This document shows positions 42,157 through 50,646 of a stretch of DNA of 64,000 nt, in pieces (within the stretch, counting starts at the first letter, position 1; each line of letters starts with the position of its first letter). The stretch comes from CAYYFX01 sp964571855 (lineage in GTDB: Bacteria > ARS69). The stretch covers positions 868,001-932,000 of the forward strand of contig CAZNDO010000001.1 of the NCBI GenBank assembly GCA_964571855.1, written 5' to 3'. The translations under genes and the position numbers were made by a program. The notes below the pieces were generated by a model. That model saw only the letters and a list, made by a program, of their open reading frames with translations, was not told where the DNA came from and ran no database searches.

Positions 42157-45100
42157 GTGCGCAGCCTCACGTTTGCCGTGGTACCAGTGGTGCTCGGCAT
42201 CGCCGCAGCCTCCGCCGACGTTATCCGCGTTCCCGAGGATCATCCCACGATCGCGGCGGCGCTGGGCGCGAGTGTCGCCGGCGACACCGTCCGCGTGGCC
42301 TGCGGCCTCTACGAGGAGGGCGGGCTCGTCCTTCCCGGGGGCGTGACCCTTCTCGGCGACTCGTCCGACTCCTCGTGCACGGTGCTCCGCAGTCCGGGGC
42401 CGGGGGCATCGATCCTTCTGCCCCAGCCGGGCGCGGGGGAGATCCGCTGGCTCACCTTCCGGGACGGAGACGCCACCTTCGGCTCCGCGATCCGCGGCTC
42501 CCCCTGGGTCGGCATCGGGGCGATCTCGAACTGCCGGTTCGAACAGAACGTCGCGAGTCAATCCGGCGGAGCGATCTACGCGCTCACCTCCGTGCGCGAC
42601 TGCTACTTCGCGGGCAACCGGGCGCAGAACGGCGGCGCCATCCACCTGTTCGGCGTCGTCGACATCGCGGACTGCGTCTTCGTCGGCAACGTCGCGACGG
42701 CGTCCGGGGGCGCACTCTCGGCGTCGGACGGTCGGGTGGCGCGTTGCCGATTCGAGCAGAACACGGCCACGTTCAGCGGTGGCGCCGTGCACGGCGCCGC
42801 GTCCGTGCGCGACTGCGAGTTCGTGGGAAACCAGGCGCGCGACGGGGGAGGGGCACGGCTGTTCGATGGAGTCGCCGCAGACTCGCGGTTCATCGGCAAC
42901 CGCGCCGGCGAGCGCGGCGGCGGCCTGCGGATCCGGGACGGCGAGGTCGAGGGCTGCCTCTTCGAGGAGAACGTGGCCCTGGACGCCGGAGGCGGCGTGT
43001 ATCTCTCCGTGGGCGCCGCCGCCGTGATCGGGTGCACGTTCCGCGCGGACTCGGCCGCTTTCGGCGGCGGCCTCGCGGCGTTCGGCTACACCGATCCCTC
43101 GGACTGCGTCTTCCGGGAGAACCATGCGTCCCAGGAGGGTGGGGGCCTCTACCTGTACTCGGTGGTCGACGACGATCCGATCGGGCCCGACACCGTGTTC
43201 CCGCTCGGGTGCGCTTCGTCGACATTCTTGGGGAACCGCGCCGGCGTGCGGGGCGGAGCCATCGCACAGGGGCGCGGCTTCGGCACGATCCGGTCGTGCT
43301 CCATCGTGGGGAACGCCGCCCCGGCGGCCGGCGGATACTGGTCCAGCGCCGGGAGCCGCGTCGAGCAGTGCCTCATCTCGGGATCGCCGGCCGGCTCCGC
43401 GGTCGCCGCGCCGAGCTTGGCGAGCATCCCGTGGGTGGAGTGCTCGGACTTCCACGGGAACGCCGGCGGGGACTGGACCACCGAGCTGGCCGCGTACGCC
43501 GGGATCAACGGCAACTTCTCGGGGGATCCGCTCCTGTGCGCGGACTTCGCGGGACACGCGTCGGTCTCGAGTGCGTCGCCGCTGCTCGCGGAGCACAACG
43601 AGTGCGGCGCGCACATCGGGGCCGGGGCGGCGGCGTGCGAGACCGAGGGGGTGGTCATCACCACCACGCCGCCCGGCGCCACGATGGAAGTGGATGGGGC
43701 GCCCGTCGTGTCGCCTGCCGTGTTCCAGTGGGCCGCCGGGTCGCTCCACACGATCGGCGTGCCCGACTCGATCCACACCGCTCCCGGCGTCCGCTGGGTC
43801 TTCCAGTCGTGGTCCGATGGAGGAGCATCCACGCACGGGATCTCCGCACCGTCGTCGCCGGCCACCGTGCGCGCCACGATCTCGAAAGGATACCTGCTTG
43901 CCACGTCGTGGAGCTCCGGGGGAACCGTCACACCCGCCACCGGTTGGCACCCGGCACGAGTGTTCGTCCCGGTGATCGCGGTGCCCGACTCCCTGTACCG
44001 GCCGGACGGGTGGGTGGGCACGGGACTCGGATCCCACACGGGCGGCGGCGGCGGCATCAACCTGCTCCTGCGCGGACCGATCTCGGAGCATTGCCGGTTC
44101 GCGTACGACGGGACCTACCCGGTGATGATGATCGCGCAGGGGGGCGGCAGCGTATCGCCGGCCAGCGGCGACTACCACGTCAACGACACGATCGAGATCG
44201 TGGCGAGCACGCCGCCGGGGTACGCCTTCGACGGCTGGTCGGGAACCGGAAGCGGCTCCTACACGGGCCCGAACGCGGTGGCGGCGATCCAGGTTCTCGG
44301 ACCGATCACCGAGACCGCGACATTCCGCAGCACCGGGTTCGCGAACGTCATCGTGCAGGCGTGGGGCAACGGCACCGTGACCCCCGAAAGCGGGGTGTAC
44401 ACCGTCGACGTTCCGATCGGCATCTCCGCGTACGACGGTCCCGGTCATACGTTCCACAGCTGGTACGGGGAGGGGCCCGGTTCGTACACCGGCCCCGACA
44501 GGAACGCGAGCATCCGGCCGCTGGGCCCGGTGACGCAAACCGCGTACTTCACAGCCGGGACCTTCCCGTTCACGATCTCCGCGTCCCCGGGTGGCGTGGT
44601 CTCCCCGGCGAGCGGCGACCGGCCCGCGGGATCCGGCCTCGCCATCTATGCAACGCCCATGACCGGCTGGCGCTTTCGCGAGTGGCACGGCACCGGCCCG
44701 GGCTCGTACTCGGGGCCCGAGCGCAACGCCACCGTCGCCATGAACGGGGCGATCACCCAGCACGCCGTGTTCGAGCCGGACGAGTCCCGGCACGGCTACG
44801 AGTTCTCCGTGAGTCTCAGCGACACCGATCCGTTCGCCACGTCCGGTCCGCCCACCGGAGGCGTACGCCCGTTGCACCTGTGGCTCACTTGCAGCGAGCT
44901 CGGCCTCTCGGCCCTGGAGGTCGGCGTTCAAAGCACGCTCCCGCTCACCGAGTTCTCGGCCGCCCCGGGGGTGTACAACGTCGGTACCGGGGCGGACCTG
45001 CTGCTCGCAGTCGCGGAGTGCCCGACGGGAGAAGAGGTGGCGCATCGGCTCGGCTCCTGGATGGTCCTGGATACGGGAGGCCAGGTGTGCCTCGGTCCCT

Positions 45101-45816
45101 CGGCCGCGAGCGGCATCTTCGCCGCGGTGGACTGCGGGCCGCAGCCCTCGCTCTGGCCGGAGCCGCTCGTGCGCGGGTTCTCGTCGCTCTCGCCCACGCC
45201 GTGCCTGACCGGTTTCAACGGCTGCGAGTCGCCGGTGTCGCTCGAGCTGAGTGCGCTGCAGGCCGCGCCGGGGGACCGGTGCGTCTCGCTCACCTGGGTG
45301 ACCGCGGCCGAGGCGGATCATGCCGGCTACCACGTGTACCGCGCGAATGGTGCCGGCGAACCGTACGAGCGCCTCACGGCGGAACCGCACGGGAGTGCGC
45401 CCCCGCACCGATTCGACGACACCACGGTCGACGGCGACCGTACCTACCACTACAAGCTGGGAGCCGTGGAAGCGGACGGAAGCGAGCAGCTGTTCGGTCC
45501 CGTCATGGTGACGACCCCGGACTGGGTGCCGCGAGTGACTGCGCTCCGCGGCGCGGTGCCCAACCCCTTCCGGGACGGGACCGAAGTCCGGTTCTCGCTC
45601 GCCCAGCCGGGTCGTGCCCGCCTGGTGGTTTACGATGTCGCGGGCCGGCGCGTCGCGCCGCTCCTGGATGCGGATCTTCCCGCCGGGGACCATGTGGCCG
45701 AATGGGATGGCCGCACCAGTGCAGGACGCGCGGCCTCGGGCATCTACTTCGTGCGGTTCACGGCGGGCACGCACCGCGAGACGGGACGCATCGTTCACCT
45801 GGGCGGGACGCGCTAG
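42157..45816 (+). CDS. secreted beta-helix/PMP-like repeat exoprotein B, paralogue of exoprotein A
   Basis: A 1219-aa protein with signal peptide (LTFAVVPVVLGIAAASA). It is collinear with exoprotein A along its whole length: VPEDHPTIAAALGASVAGD, beta-helix with GGA and F-x-x-N repeats, TTPPGATMEVDGAPVV, InlB-like B repeats (SGTGSGSYTGP), the same unrecognised domain (GYEFSVSLSDTDPFATSGPP), Fn3-like domain and sorting-type end (VPNPFRDG, VYDVAGRRV, EWDGRTSAGRAA, GIYFVRF). The extra length relative to A lies mostly in the beta-helix, which has additional turns. Many short segments are identical between the two, so this is a tandem duplication separated by two unrelated genes. Confidence 0.88.
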   Translation: MRSLTFAVVPVVLGIAAASADVIRVPEDHPTIAAALGASVAGDTVRVACGLYEEGGLVLPGGVTLLGDSSDSSCTVLRSPGPGASILLPQPGAGEIRWLTFRDGDATFGSAIRGSPWVGIGAISNCRFEQNVASQSGGAIYALTSVRDCYFAGNRAQNGGAIHLFGVVDIADCVFVGNVATASGGALSASDGRVARCRFEQNTATFSGGAVHGAASVRDCEFVGNQARDGGGARLFDGVAADSRFIGNRAGERGGGLRIRDGEVEGCLFEENVALDAGGGVYLSVGAAAVIGCTFRADSAAFGGGLAAFGYTDPSDCVFRENHASQEGGGLYLYSVVDDDPIGPDTVFPLGCASSTFLGNRAGVRGGAIAQGRGFGTIRSCSIVGNAAPAAGGYWSSAGSRVEQCLISGSPAGSAVAAPSLASIPWVECSDFHGNAGGDWTTELAAYAGINGNFSGDPLLCADFAGHASVSSASPLLAEHNECGAHIGAGAAACETEGVVITTTPPGATMEVDGAPVVSPAVFQWAAGSLHTIGVPDSIHTAPGVRWVFQSWSDGGASTHGISAPSSPATVRATISKGYLLATSWSSGGTVTPATGWHPARVFVPVIAVPDSLYRPDGWVGTGLGSHTGGGGGINLLLRGPISEHCRFAYDGTYPVMMIAQGGGSVSPASGDYHVNDTIEIVASTPPGYAFDGWSGTGSGSYTGPNAVAAIQVLGPITETATFRSTGFANVIVQAWGNGTVTPESGVYTVDVPIGISAYDGPGHTFHSWYGEGPGSYTGPDRNASIRPLGPVTQTAYFTAGTFPFTISASPGGVVSPASGDRPAGSGLAIYATPMTGWRFREWHGTGPGSYSGPERNATVAMNGAITQHAVFEPDESRHGYEFSVSLSDTDPFATSGPPTGGVRPLHLWLTCSELGLSALEVGVQSTLPLTEFSAAPGVYNVGTGADLLLAVAECPTGEEVAHRLGSWMVLDTGGQVCLGPSAASGIFAAVDCGPQPSLWPEPLVRGFSSLSPTPCLTGFNGCESPVSLELSALQAAPGDRCVSLTWVTAAEADHAGYHVYRANGAGEPYERLTAEPHGSAPPHRFDDTTVDGDRTYHYKLGAVEADGSEQLFGPVMVTTPDWVPRVTALRGAVPNPFRDGTEVRFSLAQPGRARLVVYDVAGRRVAPLLDADLPAGDHVAEWDGRTSAGRAASGIYFVRFTAGTHRETGRIVHLGGTR

Positions 45817-45857
45817 CCCGGACGCCTCTCACGCCGGGCTCCGGCGCGAGGATGCGG

Positions 45858-46316
45858 TCAGCGGACCAGCACGACGCGCCGCGTCTCATGCCGGTCGCCG
45901 CTCTCGACCGAGAGGAAGTAGACGCCCGGGGCGAAGCGACGGAGGTCGAGCGGGACCGTGACGCGCGCGCCCTCGGTCAGGTCGCGGTCCAGCAACCGGC
46001 GCATGCGCCGGCCGGACACATCCAGCAGGTCCACCCGCACTGCTGCGTCCGGGACGAGCTCAAGTCGACGTGGCCCGATGCCCGCAGGGGCGAGGGCCAC
46101 GGCCCGGCGATTCGGAGCGCCGTCGCGGGCGCCGCCTCCGGCGTGGCCGACGGTGCCGGCCGCGAAGGACCAGCCGCGAAGATCACGGAGTCCTCGGCGG
46201 CGTCGAAGGTCGGCGGAGGTGTTGAGATCGACCACGCTCCACTCCTGCGAGGCGGCTACGGCGGCGAACGTGGCGCCCCGCGCGAACGCGGCCACGATAG
46301 CAGAGCAGTCACCCAT
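45858..46316 (-). CDS. small protein consisting mainly of a FlgD-like sorting domain
   Basis: A 152-aa frame from ATG 46316, which has GGAGG at 5 bases. The first 23 residues (MGDCSAIVAAFARGATFAAV) are weakly hydrophobic and not a standard signal peptide. The C-terminal 70 residues match the sorting domain's second half (VDLLDVSGRRMRRLL, FAPGVYFLSV, RRVVLVR), but the NPF opening is missing and the middle is Arg/Gly-rich. It could be a genuine small cargo, or the remnant of a larger exoprotein whose N-terminal part was lost or frameshifted. Confidence 0.5.
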   Translation of the reverse strand: MGDCSAIVAAFARGATFAAVAASQEWSVVDLNTSADLRRRRGLRDLRGWSFAAGTVGHAGGGARDGAPNRRAVALAPAGIGPRRLELVPDAAVRVDLLDVSGRRMRRLLDRDLTEGARVTVPLDLRRFAPGVYFLSVESGDRHETRRVVLVR

Positions 46317-46403
46317 GAAATCCTCCGTATCTCCGGTGTGGCTACCCGAAGCACGGAATTCGGGACCGTCCGCCGCCATCCGTCCCACGACGCGGCGGGG
46401 TCC

Positions 46404-46432
46404 TTGAATCGCCGGGGGGCGGGGCGTAGGGT
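46404..46432 (+). promoter_or_regulatory. sigma70-type promoter for the Asp-loop secreted protein
   Basis: TTGAAT at 46404-46409, 17-base spacer, TAGGGT at 46427-46432. It lies in the 232-base divergent gap, about 117 bases before ATG 46549. The T-A-n-n-n-T form matches the pspA promoter. Confidence 0.4.
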
Positions 46433-46548
46433 CCGTCGCGTCCGGGCAGTGGGCGCCCCCTCGAGGCATCTTGCCTCGCTCGCCTTCCCGGCTTGCTGGC
46501 TTCCGCGGTCGTCGTCGGCGCCACGGCGTCCGTGCGGAGGTGCCCCCG

Positions 46549-47142
46549 ATGAACCCTCGTGCTTTTTCGTTCCTGCTCCTGCTCGTTGCGTTGCTCTTGC
46601 CCGCGACGGACACGCGTGCGGCGGGCGGACCGGGCTACATCTACCTCGATCTCGAGGATCCCATCCCGCTCGGCCCCGCGATCCCCGGGACCTGCTCCAC
46701 GTGGCACGAACTCTGGCCCGCGTTCTGCGCGCCGCGGCATCAGGACGCGTACGACGACGGGGACGGCGACGGCATGATCTCACCCTGCGACGGGATCACG
46801 CTGGACGGCGTGACGTACCACATCGTCTGGGTAGGCCCGACGTACTTCCTCACGTGCCTGGACAACGGACAGCAGTCCGGCATGGAACCGACCCAGCCCA
46901 CCAGCGGCGGCAACCCCACGTGCGAGATCTGGCACGAGGTGTTCCCGAACTTCTCCCAGGAGCTGCATGTCGACGACTGGCAGGACAACGGGGACGGCGT
47001 GATCAGCCCGTGCGACAACGTCGCGATCGGCGGACGGCTGTACCACATCGACCGGATCGGCTTGAACATCATCATCGAGCCGGGCACGGTGTCCGTGGAT
47101 CCCGAGAGCTGGGGCAAGGTGAAGGACGCGTACCGCGAGTGA
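46549..47142 (+). CDS. small secreted protein with two WHE/Asp-loop repeats
   Basis: A 197-aa protein from ATG 46549 (GGAGG at 8 bases) with signal peptide (SFLLLLVALLLPATDTRA). The body is two repeats. Each has W-H-E-x-x-P-x-F, about 15 residues later an acidic loop followed by SPCD (DGDGDGMISPCD and DNGDGVISPCD), then a G-x-x-YH-I/V-x-x strand. The loops look like dockerin/EF-hand-type calcium loops carrying a Cys. I do not recognise a named family. Calcium or protein binding outside the cell is a reasonable inference, as in dockerin-cohesin pairs, but no cohesin is seen here. Confidence 0.75.
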   Translation: MNPRAFSFLLLLVALLLPATDTRAAGGPGYIYLDLEDPIPLGPAIPGTCSTWHELWPAFCAPRHQDAYDDGDGDGMISPCDGITLDGVTYHIVWVGPTYFLTCLDNGQQSGMEPTQPTSGGNPTCEIWHEVFPNFSQELHVDDWQDNGDGVISPCDNVAIGGRLYHIDRIGLNIIIEPGTVSVDPESWGKVKDAYRE

Positions 47143-47157
47143 GCCGACCGGGCCCGT

Positions 47158-47177
47158 CCCGCCCCGCGCGGGGCGGG
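47158..47177. terminator. 20-base perfect palindrome between convergent genes
   Basis: CCCGCCCCGC followed by its complement GCGGGGCGGG, flanked by partly complementary GGGCCC/GGGCCC-type sequence. It sits in the 43-base gap between the stops of the Asp-loop protein and the triple-rhodanese gene, and could terminate transcription from either side. No T-run is present. Confidence 0.45.
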
Positions 47178-47185
47178 CCCCCGCC

Positions 47186-48409
47186 TCAGCGTGTCGCCGG
47201 GACCTCGACGGCCCCGTCGCGGGCCTTCCACTCCGCCATCCCGCCGCGGAACCACAGCACCTCGCGGAACCCCAGGCGCGAGGCCACCGTCGTGCAATTC
47301 CGGCTGCGGACACACTCCTCGCCGTAGCAGTACGCGATGAACGCCGCTTGCGAGCGCTCGATGTCCGGCCACTCACGGTCGACGACCGTGGCCAGCGAAT
47401 CCGCCAGCCGCACGGGAGACACCGGCCGCGCGCCGGGCAGGTGTCCCGCGGTCCAGTCGGGGCGTCCGCGCACGTCCGCCAGAACGACCGGCCCACGCGA
47501 CCCATCGAGCAGCGCGGCCACTTCCTCCGCCGACGCGATCCGGACGACGGGCTCCCCGAGGGCACGCCACTCCGCCACGCCGCCGGGGAACCAGGCCACG
47601 TCCGCCACCGCCGCGACGCGCAGCGCGAGGTAGGCCAGCGCTCCCGAACCGGACGCTCCGTCGTCCATGACCACGAAACGCGATGCGAGGTCCACCGTCG
47701 TGGCGGCGCGCGGTCCGAGTCCATCCACTCGCGCGCGGATGGACTCCGGCGGCGCGAACCTGCCGTCCGGCCGCAGCATCTCCGCCGGATCGAAGGGGAG
47801 GCTGTGCGGCACGTGTCCGGTCTCCCAGTCCCCGCTCGCGCGCACGTCGAGGACCTCGAAGTCGGCATGTCCGGGGTCGGGCCGCCCGTAGCGCTCCCGG
47901 ATCTCGTCCCGCCCGGCGCGAGGGCGCGCATCGGGCCGTGCGGCGAACGGCGCGGCCGCGACACGGGTCCCCGGTGGCGGTTCGAGCGCATGGCCCGCCG
48001 CCAGCCACGTCTCGACGCCGCCGTCGAGCACGACGACGTCCTTCATCCCCGCGGTCTCCAGAAGCCAGAACAGTCGCGCCGCGATCGCGGCGTCCCCCGC
48101 CGGCCCCGCGCACGCCACGCGCTCCGTTCCGGTCAACCCCAGAGCGCCGAGCGCGATCGCCGGCGTGTGCGCCGCCAGCGAGTCCGGCGGGGCGCACCGT
48201 GCGCCGGGAATCGTGCCGCGCGCCCACTCGGCGGGGGAACGCGCGTCGAGCACCACGTGCCCTCCGTTCGCCAGCGAGTCCGGCCCGATCAGGATGGGCG
48301 GATAGGCCGGGGGTGGCGCGTCCGTCGCCATCCACGGCGGCCACTGGCACCGCGCGTCGGTGGCCGCGAGCGTCAGCGCAAGGACGGCCGCCGCGGCGCG
48401 GCGCCTCAC
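47186..48409 (-). CDS. exported triple-rhodanese protein
   Basis: A 407-aa protein with GTG start overlapping the HtrA stop (GTGA). A signal-like N-terminus (AAAAVLALTLAATDA) is followed by three rhodanese domains at about 38-150, 170-285 and 295-395. Each has D-x-R (LDARSPAEW, LDVRASGDWETGH, LADVRGRPDWTAGH) and a G-G-x-x-x-W end (LDGGVETWLAAG, FPGGVAEWRALG, FRGGMAEWKARDG). Domain 1 keeps a Cys at position 100 (VACAGPAGD), domain 2 has Asp instead, and domain 3 has a Cys-rich loop (AYCYGEECVRSRNC), the best candidate for sulfurtransferase activity. It is probably periplasmic. Confidence 0.88.
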   Translation of the reverse strand: MRRRAAAAVLALTLAATDARCQWPPWMATDAPPPAYPPILIGPDSLANGGHVVLDARSPAEWARGTIPGARCAPPDSLAAHTPAIALGALGLTGTERVACAGPAGDAAIAARLFWLLETAGMKDVVVLDGGVETWLAAGHALEPPPGTRVAAAPFAARPDARPRAGRDEIRERYGRPDPGHADFEVLDVRASGDWETGHVPHSLPFDPAEMLRPDGRFAPPESIRARVDGLGPRAATTVDLASRFVVMDDGASGSGALAYLALRVAAVADVAWFPGGVAEWRALGEPVVRIASAEEVAALLDGSRGPVVLADVRGRPDWTAGHLPGARPVSPVRLADSLATVVDREWPDIERSQAAFIAYCYGEECVRSRNCTTVASRLGFREVLWFRGGMAEWKARDGAVEVPATR

Positions 48410-49812
48410 GGGATCTCGCAGGGGACGAACAGCAGCCGGCCGCGGCGCTCCACGTGCAGGACGACCCAGGAACCCGAGGCGTTCGTGCCCAGCGCCCCCC
48501 GCAGGTCCGCCAGCGTCCTCACCGGCCGGCGCCCCACGGCCCGGATCACGTCCCCCGGCACGAGCGCCGCGCCACCCGGCGGCGCATCCCCGGCGCTCAG
48601 CGCCACGAGCACGCCCCACGGCACGCGCATCGGCACCATGCGAGCGAGCGTCTCGTCCACCTCGATCGCGAGAATGCGCAGCGCCTCCACGAGGTGCTCC
48701 TCGGGGCGCACGAGGGCCGCGAGCCGGTCGGGATCGCCGGGGCGTTCCACCAGCGCGACCGGCACGATGCGCGTCTTCCCCTCGCGGCGGATGCCGAGCA
48801 CCACCTCCTCGCCGGCGCGGCGCCGGTAGAGGTTCACGTCCAGCTGCCGGCCGTTCTCGAGGATCTTCCCGTCCAGCGTCTCCACCACGTCGCCCGGTAC
48901 GAGGCCGGCGGCCTCGGCGGGGCTCCCGGGGAGAACGTCGCCCAGGATCACTCCCCAGTCGCGGTCCAGCCCGAGCCCGGCCGCAAGCTCCGGCGTGATC
49001 GTCTGCGCGCGCACGCCGATCTCGCCGCGGATCACGCGCCCGTGCTCGCGGATCTGGCGATACACGGCGGTCACGATGTTGCTGGGCGCCGCGAAGCCCA
49101 CCGAGGTCCCCACGGGCGGATCCAGGAGGAACGTGTTGATGCCCACGACCTGGCCGCGCGTGTCCACGAGCGGGCCGCCGCTGTTGCCCGGGTTGATCGC
49201 GGCGTCGGTCTGCAGGTAGATCATGGGCGAATCGGGCTCGAGCTGCCGCACGGTGGCGCTGATCACGCCGACGCTCACGGAGTTCGACAGCCCCAGCGGG
49301 CTGCCGAACGCCAGCACGGCCTGTCCCTGGCGCAGGTCATCCGAGTCGGCGAAGGGAAGGAACGGGAGCTTCGCCGCATCGATCTTCAACACGGCGAGAT
49401 CCGTCTCCAGATCGCTGCCGACCAGGCGCGCGTCGTACCGCGGACCGGCGGGCTTGAGGACCGAGCGCCCCGGGGAGCCCTTCCGCGGCTCCGCGAGCGC
49501 GACCTGGATCCGCCGCGCGCCGGCCACCACGTGCAGGTTCGTCACGATGTATCCGTCCGGGTCCACGATCACGCCGGACCCGGAGCCGCGCTGCTGCGCG
49601 AGGAGCCCGGCGGCCTCGTCGCCGCGACCCGGTGCGGGCGCGAGCGACGTGGCGAAGATCTCCACGACGGCGGGGCTCACGCGCAGGGCGAGGGCCTGGA
49701 TGTCCTCGCTCAGCGAGTCGAGCGGCGAGGCGACGGCGGCCGGCGGGGCGAAGGCGAGCACCGCGTGCACCGCGAGCCCGAGGGCGACTGCGCAGCCGGG
49801 TCTCCGCCTCAC
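48406..49812 (-). CDS. htrA: HtrA/DegP-like periplasmic serine protease with two PDZ domains
   Basis: A 468-aa protein from a GTG at 49812 that overlaps the stop of the nucleotidyltransferase gene (GTGA). The in-frame upstream extension is Arg-rich shadow. A signal peptide (VALGLAVHAVLAFAPPAAVA) precedes a trypsin-like domain with His94 (TNLHVV), Asp138 (ETDLAVLK) and Ser211 (GNSGGPL). PDZ1 follows (GVILGDVLPGSPAEAAGLVPGDVV), then a second, more diverged PDZ (WGVLVAL, then VPGDVIRAVGRRPVRTLADL). HtrA proteases degrade or refold misfolded envelope proteins. Here it shares an operon with a triple rhodanese and a HEPN-MNT pair. Confidence 0.93.
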   Translation of the reverse strand: MRRRPGCAVALGLAVHAVLAFAPPAAVASPLDSLSEDIQALALRVSPAVVEIFATSLAPAPGRGDEAAGLLAQQRGSGSGVIVDPDGYIVTNLHVVAGARRIQVALAEPRKGSPGRSVLKPAGPRYDARLVGSDLETDLAVLKIDAAKLPFLPFADSDDLRQGQAVLAFGSPLGLSNSVSVGVISATVRQLEPDSPMIYLQTDAAINPGNSGGPLVDTRGQVVGINTFLLDPPVGTSVGFAAPSNIVTAVYRQIREHGRVIRGEIGVRAQTITPELAAGLGLDRDWGVILGDVLPGSPAEAAGLVPGDVVETLDGKILENGRQLDVNLYRRRAGEEVVLGIRREGKTRIVPVALVERPGDPDRLAALVRPEEHLVEALRILAIEVDETLARMVPMRVPWGVLVALSAGDAPPGGAALVPGDVIRAVGRRPVRTLADLRGALGTNASGSWVVLHVERRGRLLFVPCEIP

Positions 49813-50183
49813 GCCGACGCTCCGCGCTCCACGAGCCACACCGTCTCGCGCCGGAGCGTCGCGGCGAAGCGCCCCCCCTCGCGCATCATCCGGACCCACT
49901 CGTCCTCGCCATACACCAGAAGCTCCGCGGGGACCGGCAGGGGATCCAGGTTCCAGGAAATCGCGCGGCGCTCGAACGGTTCGGTCGCGTTCCGGACCAC
50001 GGCAATCAGGTCCAGATCGCTGCCCACTCCCCAGGTCCCATTGGCATACGAGCCGAAGTAACCGAGGCGCACGACATCGGGGCGGCGCTCCGCCTCGTGC
50101 CGGGCCCACGTTTCGGCGGCCTTCCGGACCTCGCGGTCGTCAGGCCATCTGAGAACGGGCGAACTCGAGGATCGCACCGGCAT
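49809..50183 (-). CDS. MNT-type minimal nucleotidyltransferase (antitoxin-like)
   Basis: A 124-aa protein. The MNT signature is GSYANG starting at Gly44-Ser45 followed by SDLDL with Asp56 and Asp58 (GS-x10-D-x-D). In known HEPN-MNT pairs the MNT protein adenylylates the HEPN partner, with the HEPN protein acting as RNase toxin. The HEPN gene is immediately upstream and overlaps by 44 bases. An MNT gene located after the HEPN gene is a known order. The third catalytic Asp/Glu is probably supplied by the PVPAELLVY strand, where Glu sits in the Asp position. Confidence 0.85.
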   Translation of the reverse strand: MPVRSSSSPVLRWPDDREVRKAAETWARHEAERRPDVVRLGYFGSYANGTWGVGSDLDLIAVVRNATEPFERRAISWNLDPLPVPAELLVYGEDEWVRMMREGGRFAATLRRETVWLVERGASA

Positions 50184-50523
50184 GGTCGATCGCCTCCCGG
50201 CTCTGGAGCGGTCCGAAGTGCTCGAACGGCGGTCCTTCCGGATGCCCGTTGGGGTATCGGGCGGGGACGTAGAAGTTGTCGAGGACCTTCGCGCGGTCGA
50301 TCAACCCGGGATCCACGGGAACCGGGAGCTCGCGCAGGAGGCGAGCCACGACGTGTCCCCATGCCTCCTGCCGCTTCGCGAGGTGGATGGCCTTCACGGC
50401 CTTCTCGGCGGCTTGGTGGGCCGCGAAGCACGCCCACTCGTGCCGGCCCTGTTCCTGGGAAGCCCGCGCCTGGTCCAGGTCGCGCTCGGCCTGGGCAAGC
50501 CAGTCCCGCGAACGGTCCGCCAC
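50140..50523 (-). CDS. HEPN domain protein (toxin-like partner of MNT)
   Basis: A 127-aa protein with GTG at 50523, chosen for the AGGAGG located about 8 bases upstream. Characteristic HEPN helices are WLAQAERDLDQARASQ, then HEWACFAAHQAAEKAVKAIHL, then VLDNFYVPARYPNGHP, then AIDHAGAILEFAR. The R-x4-H RNase motif is present (RYPNGH). HEPN proteins paired with MNT are ribonuclease toxins neutralised by AMP-ylation, or alternatively housekeeping nucleotidyl-transfer partners. The gene heads a four-gene overlapping run into HtrA. Confidence 0.85.
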   Translation of the reverse strand: MADRSRDWLAQAERDLDQARASQEQGRHEWACFAAHQAAEKAVKAIHLAKRQEAWGHVVARLLRELPVPVDPGLIDRAKVLDNFYVPARYPNGHPEGPPFEHFGPLQSREAIDHAGAILEFARSQMA

Positions 50524-50592
50524 GACGCCACCTCCTCGATTCCCGGGAGGATAGGGCAAGGAAGGTACGCCTGTCCCGGGCCGGACGCACGA

Positions 50593-50621
50593 GGGGGACG
50601 GACCTGGCCGGCCCGTCCCCC
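50593..50621 (-). terminator. hairpin downstream of the NO reductase gene
   Basis: GGGGGACGG (50593-50601) pairs with CCGTCCCCC (50613-50621) around an 11-base GC loop. It sits 26 bases after the norZ stop in the direction of transcription and upstream of the HEPN gene on the same strand, so it could separate the nor and HEPN operons. No T-run is present. Confidence 0.45.
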
Positions 50622-50646
50622 CCGCTCCCCCCGCCGGCGACCGGCG

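Noticed and set aside
42084..47327. Very long + strand open frame (1747 codons) across exoprotein B and beyond
   Set aside because: Arg/Gly-rich out-of-frame translation of real genes; contains no domain, and the real frames show signal peptides and motifs.
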